From the NCBI GenBank assembly GCA_001464035.1, contig LNEC01000016.1, forward strand, positions 102,874 through 166,873: a stretch of DNA of 64,000 nucleotides, in the 5' to 3' direction. The notes beneath the pieces are model-generated. The model was not told the DNA's origin. It saw only the letters and a program-made list of their open reading frames with translations, and ran no database searches. Positions 61,290 through 64,000 of this stretch are shown here, one piece after another; within the stretch, counting starts at the first letter, position 1, and each line of letters begins with the position of its first letter. Both the position numbers and the translations under genes were made by a program. This DNA comes from Bradyrhizobiaceae bacterium Ga0074131. GTDB taxonomy: Bacteria > Pseudomonadota > Alphaproteobacteria > Rhizobiales > Xanthobacteraceae.

Positions 61290-62030
61290 ATGCGTTCCTT
61301 GATCCTGATACTCGCAATCATCTCGGCGAGCCCAAGCTGGGCCGCCGGCGTCGTCGTCAAGGACGGCGGCACCCTTCAGGTGGCCGGCGTGACCTACCGG
61401 CTCGACGGCATCGATGCGCCGGAGCTCGACCAGATGTGCATCGACGAGCACGCCGATCCTTGGGCCTGCGGCGTCGAGGCGCGCGAACAACTGGTCAAAC
61501 TGATCGGCGGTCGCGCGGTCCGCTGCGAGGATCTCGGACTGGCCCCCTACCGCAGCCGTCATATCGGGATTTGCACCGTCGAGGGCGAGACCGCCACCCT
61601 GAACCAGCTCGTGGTCCGCCAGGGGTTTGCGCTGAACTTCGAACCCTATGCCAGAGGCCGGTTCAAGGACGACGAGGCCGGCGCCAGGGACAACCGCCGG
61701 GGGCTCTGGAAAGGCTGCTTTGCCACGCCGTACGAATTCCGCCGCGGACGCGAGGACGGCGCCTTGCTGGGCGATTCCTGCAGGGCCGACAAGGACAGCG
61801 AAATCCGGGCGGTGCTCTTCCCCGAAAACCCCGTGATGCCGCCGGGGTGCAGCATCAAGGGCAAGTTTGCGGTGCGCGCCCGCGTTACCGGGAACATCGG
61901 CGTCTATCACCTGCAGGGCTGTCGCAGTTATCCAGGCGTGACGGAGCCGGACCGCTGGTTCTGTTCGGAGGAAGATGCCCAGGCCGCTGGATTTCGCAAG
62001 GCGTATAATTGCCGGGCGAAGCGCAAGTAA
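61290..62030 (+). CDS. Exported thermonuclease-family (SNase-like) protein
   Basis: A 246-residue secreted protein. The signal peptide is [18 protein letters not shown], and the SNase-like barrel includes [15 protein letters not shown] (active-site Asp/Glu region) and [17 protein letters not shown]. Eight or so cysteines suggest disulfides. A C-terminal extension (about 170-246, [25 protein letters not shown]) is a conserved rhizobial feature. The start at 61290 was chosen for the signal peptide. Nuclease activity is inferred from the fold. Confidence 0.83.
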   Translation: MRSLILILAIISASPSWAAGVVVKDGGTLQVAGVTYRLDGIDAPELDQMCIDEHADPWACGVEAREQLVKLIGGRAVRCEDLGLAPYRSRHIGICTVEGETATLNQLVVRQGFALNFEPYARGRFKDDEAGARDNRRGLWKGCFATPYEFRRGREDGALLGDSCRADKDSEIRAVLFPENPVMPPGCSIKGKFAVRARVTGNIGVYHLQGCRSYPGVTEPDRWFCSEEDAQAAGFRKAYNCRAKRK

Positions 62031-62188
62031 CGGCGATGGGGTTTCGGGTGGAGCCGGCAACAGCCGAGGAAATCCTCGCTCGCAAGGCGCATGACCGGGG
62101 AAGGAACGAACTTGCGCGGGCCTTCCGTCGACCCGGGACGCGGCAGGAACGCCACGCGGGCACCTCCATCCGCGCGAGATGATCAACG

Positions 62189-62356
62189 TCATCTCTTTTG
62201 CACCTTCTCACGTCGCGCGCCTTTTGCCTTGGGCCCGGGACCGGCGACCGGAAGCTTTGTCCAGGAGGATTTGAGCACGATCTTTCTCTTGATTTGGGTC
62301 CGCTTCTTTGGCGGTTTCTTGCGGCCGCTTTTGCCGGCCGGCCGAATTGCGACCAT
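62189..62356 (-). CDS. Small highly basic protein
   Basis: A 55-residue protein with about 19 Lys/Arg (KSGRKKPPKKRTQIKRKIV, then KAKGARREKVQKR). GGAGAG before the ATG supports translation. Composition suggests nucleic-acid or polyphosphate binding. No family recognised. Confidence 0.5.
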   Translation of the reverse strand: MVAIRPAGKSGRKKPPKKRTQIKRKIVLKSSWTKLPVAGPGPKAKGARREKVQKR

Positions 62357-62476
62357 TATCGTCTCTCCACTGCCTTGAAGTGCGTTTGAATCGCATTGTA
62401 AGCATGAGGCTGCCGGAAACCGGTCCCTCGGGCCGTGTCCGCTTTTCGGCGAAGGTAACAACGCGGCTCGTTCCCT

Positions 62477-62749
62477 CTAGACTTTGCGTTTGAGATGTCG
62501 GGTCCTCAGGGATTTTCCGTTGATCCAGCCGAGTTGACCGCGCCATTCTACCCGACACCAGCCGTTGCTGATACAGTAGCGCGCATTCACAAGCGCGCCG
62601 CGCGGCACAACAGCGACGGTCGGGTAGCTCCAGCCCGGAGAAGCCCGCATTGCAAACATGCCGAGCAGTCGAGCCGGCTAGGCGTCGGCTGGCCCGATCA
62701 TCAGGCAGAGGGCCAATGCCCCCGCCAAGGCTCCGCAGGCAATCCTCAT
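62477..62749 (-). pseudogene. SH3-domain exported protein gene interrupted by an in-frame TAG
   Basis: A good ribosome binding site (GGAGAAG) and ATG at 62749 begin a signal peptide (MRIACGALAGALALCLMIGPADA), then a TAG at 62678-62680 in the same frame; the reading continues after it without frameshift into a bacterial SH3 domain (MRASPGWSYPTVAVVPRGALV, then GWCRVEWRGQLGWINGKSL). The amber falls right at the expected signal cleavage site. Either a recent nonsense mutation, a sequencing error or, less likely, readthrough. Confidence 0.75.
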
Positions 62750-62863
62750 GTCTCTTCTCCTATATGTGGACGCAATGAGCGAACATCGGAATCGGTCCGG
62801 TTCCTGGCGCAGGGTCGACCCGTCAAGGAGAGCATGAATTCCGCAACGGGAATTCCGCACAGG

Positions 62864-63276
62864 TTACGCGCGTTGGCGGCCCGGTCGGGATGAAAACGAC
62901 GGCTTGTACTTGCGAAACGTCAGCGGCCCCCTCGGCAGTAAGGCGGCGAGCACTTCGTCTCTCCAAATTCGCTCCTGCCGCATTCTGCCGTCCAGGAACG
63001 TGCCGCGGCTAACGAGCAACGTTGGCTCCGGCCTTTATTGGATTCTCGAACTGCTTCCACCTGACGGAGGACTAGGCGATCCCATACTGCAGCGAGAGGA
63101 GCAGCGTGACAGCCGACACTCCCTCCGCGAGGGCGATATCCTTGCTGAGCAGGACGGTAGCCAACGTCGAGCCCAGAGCAACGGTGACGATGAAATCGAA
63201 CGCGTTGAGTTTCGCCAACGAGCGCTTTCCGAACGATCCCGGACCATGAGTCAAAAAGTACGGGCGAACTGCTCAT
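62864..63276 (-). pseudogene. Degenerate DUF421/YetF-family membrane protein gene
   Basis: From an ATG at 63276 the N-terminus reads SSSPVLFDSWSGIV, then the frame shifts and about 15 codons are missing before FGKRSLAKLNAFDFIVTVAL and TLATVLLSKDIALAEG, a stop follows (LLLSLQYGIA*), and a third frame carries LLVSRGTFLDGRMRQERIW and DEVLAALLPRG. All pieces match DUF421 proteins in order, so the gene has at least one deletion, two frame changes and a stop. Confidence 0.8.
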
Positions 63277-63366
63277 TCTTCGTCCTCAGGACCCGGACCC
63301 GGTTTGGCTATGCCCTCCGCGTTGGATCGCGTCCACCCGGCCCTTGGAAGTCCGACAGCGATCGGA

Positions 63367-63510
63367 TTAGACCCGCTTAGGTTTCGGTTGACCCGGCTCC
63401 TTCACTGGCTTTGGTTCCGGTGAAGGCGGCTCTATCGGGGGCGGAGGGGGATTCAGATCGGGGACGTCCGTGTCCGTTCCGGATTCGGGTCTTGTTCCTT
63501 CGGTGCCCAT
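63367..63510 (-). CDS. Small proline-rich protein
   Basis: A 47-residue protein (GTEGTRPESGTDTDVPDLN followed by PPPPPIEPPSPEPKPVKEPG). GAGGAG 9 bp before the ATG is a strong ribosome binding site. Similar acidic, proline-rich tiny proteins occur in Bradyrhizobium. The longer frame to 63699 overlaps the IS3 remnant antisense and is not real coding. Confidence 0.5.
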   Translation of the reverse strand: MGTEGTRPESGTDTDVPDLNPPPPPIEPPSPEPKPVKEPGQPKPKRV

Positions 63511-63591
63511 CAGGTGATCTCCTCGACTCTGTTTTCGTCTCAGTGAGAATGGCTCTCGGACCGGAATGTTCCAGAGGCGAAGCGCGGTCAC

Positions 63592-63753
63592 GAGCGGCAA
63601 CACCATGGCGAGCCCATGCAGAACGGCTTCTGCGAGAGTTTCAACAGCCGGATGCGAGATGAGCTTCTCAATGAAACTCTGTTCTTTGGCCTCGATCACG
63701 CCCGAAGCTGCATCACGGATTGGATCGACGACTACAACGACCGGCGTCCGTGA
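63592..63753 (+). mobile_element. IS3-family transposase (OrfB) C-terminal remnant
   Basis: The plus-strand frame reads [20 protein letters not shown], then [20 protein letters not shown] and IDDYNDRRP before a stop. This is the conserved end of IS3-family OrfB, including the catalytic Glu of MQNGFCESF, cut off just before the usual HSSLGYLTP. No 5' part of the gene is left. Confidence 0.85.
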
Positions 63754-63963
63754 CGTTGCCCCCGACTCTTATCCAGTTGGCCTGAGAGTCTGGTGGTTGC
63801 CATCTTGCACAATTGAAACAGCAGGCTAAGGCGCGGAGCCATTCGCGAGCGCAGCGCCTTGGCCGTGTTGGGGTAAGAAGCTTGCGGCATAGACGGCCGG
63901 GGTGAGCTGCTGCCGGTTTGATGGACACCGAGATTGGGTGTTTCATGAAGCCGGAGGTAGGTC
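63754..63963. other. Non-coding interval between two IS3-type pieces
   Basis: About 210 bp separating the OrfB remnant from the orfA start at the edge. The last 50 bp (from about TTTGATGGACACC at 63917) probably are the left end of the element that starts at 63964, but the terminal repeat cannot be verified without its right end. Confidence 0.4.
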
Positions 63964-64000
63964 ATGCAGAGACGGAAGTTCAGTCGAGAGTTCAAGGTCG
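63964..64000 (+). mobile_element. Start of an IS3-family orfA (transposase), cut by the window edge
   Basis: ATG at 63964, with GGAGGT 6 bp upstream, opens MQRRKFSREFKV, the typical start of IS3-family OrfA helix-turn-helix proteins. Only twelve codons are visible. Confidence 0.75.

Noticed and set aside
63511..63699. N-terminal extension of the proline-rich protein
   Set aside because: This part is antisense to the IS3 OrfB remnant, and a strong ribosome binding site supports the inner ATG.

Overview
The window reads as chromosomal DNA of a high-GC alphaproteobacterium, most likely of the Bradyrhizobium lineage (inference, not tested by any search). The supporting markers are a divK-pleD pair, the division-site ATPase MipZ, an EipB-type envelope protein, a clpS-clpA pair, DUF3572 and DUF1489 proteins, a phasin, a TTAA-N7-TTAA CtrA-type motif, and adhesin and peptidase families that are common in Bradyrhizobiaceae.

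Layout. 1-4.4 kb: pleD (cut by the window edge), divK, a DUF3572 gene overlapping dinB, then rlpA with a small exported protein. 4.5-14 kb: eipB, a ridA/GDPD/acyltransferase/HIT run, trmO, a Bug-type binding protein, azlCD, a lytic transglycosylase, a selenoprotein-B-like protein that carries cysteine, and a PilZ protein. 14-27 kb: clpA, clpS, a TadG-like vWA protein, a phasin with an unusually clear promoter, a SPOR-tailed D,D-carboxypeptidase, a membrane DnaJ protein, a vWA protein, a lipoprotein-like hydrolase, mipZ and panC. 27-39 kb: small conserved proteins, a GST, a GAF-EAL protein, a TolA-like protein, an aldo/keto reductase, a CaCA exchanger, an HTH protein, mgtE, two tandem polysaccharide deacetylases and a membrane protein.

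39.3-50.6 kb is the most distinctive region. It holds two large FecR-domain/VCBS-repeat surface proteins (1490 and 829 aa), a LapG-like transglutaminase-fold cysteine peptidase directly downstream of the second, a small exported FecR protein transcribed divergently, a TPR protein, and a CAP protein with RTX repeats. No type I exporter, LapD-like receptor or FecI sigma factor is visible, so the locus looks like a group of secreted substrates with a candidate processing peptidase whose export machinery lies elsewhere.

50.8-57 kb: tRNA-Leu(GAG), an orphan FliN, lipB, then an accessory block that begins at an IS1380-type transposase remnant. It carries an SDR/TetR divergent pair with a clear operator, and a MarR-cysteine hydrolase-AhpD-like-alpha/beta hydrolase run with two matching MarR-type palindromes. 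57-62 kb: a carboxylase operon (biotin-containing acyl-CoA carboxylase alpha subunit, ICL/PEP-mutase-family enzyme, acylphosphatase), a HAD phosphatase and a secreted nuclease. 62-64 kb is decaying DNA: an SH3-domain gene with an in-frame amber stop, a wrecked DUF421 gene, two tiny proteins, an IS3-family transposase remnant, and the first codons of another IS3-type orfA at the edge.

All assignments come from reading motifs and translations by eye. No alignment or database search was run.
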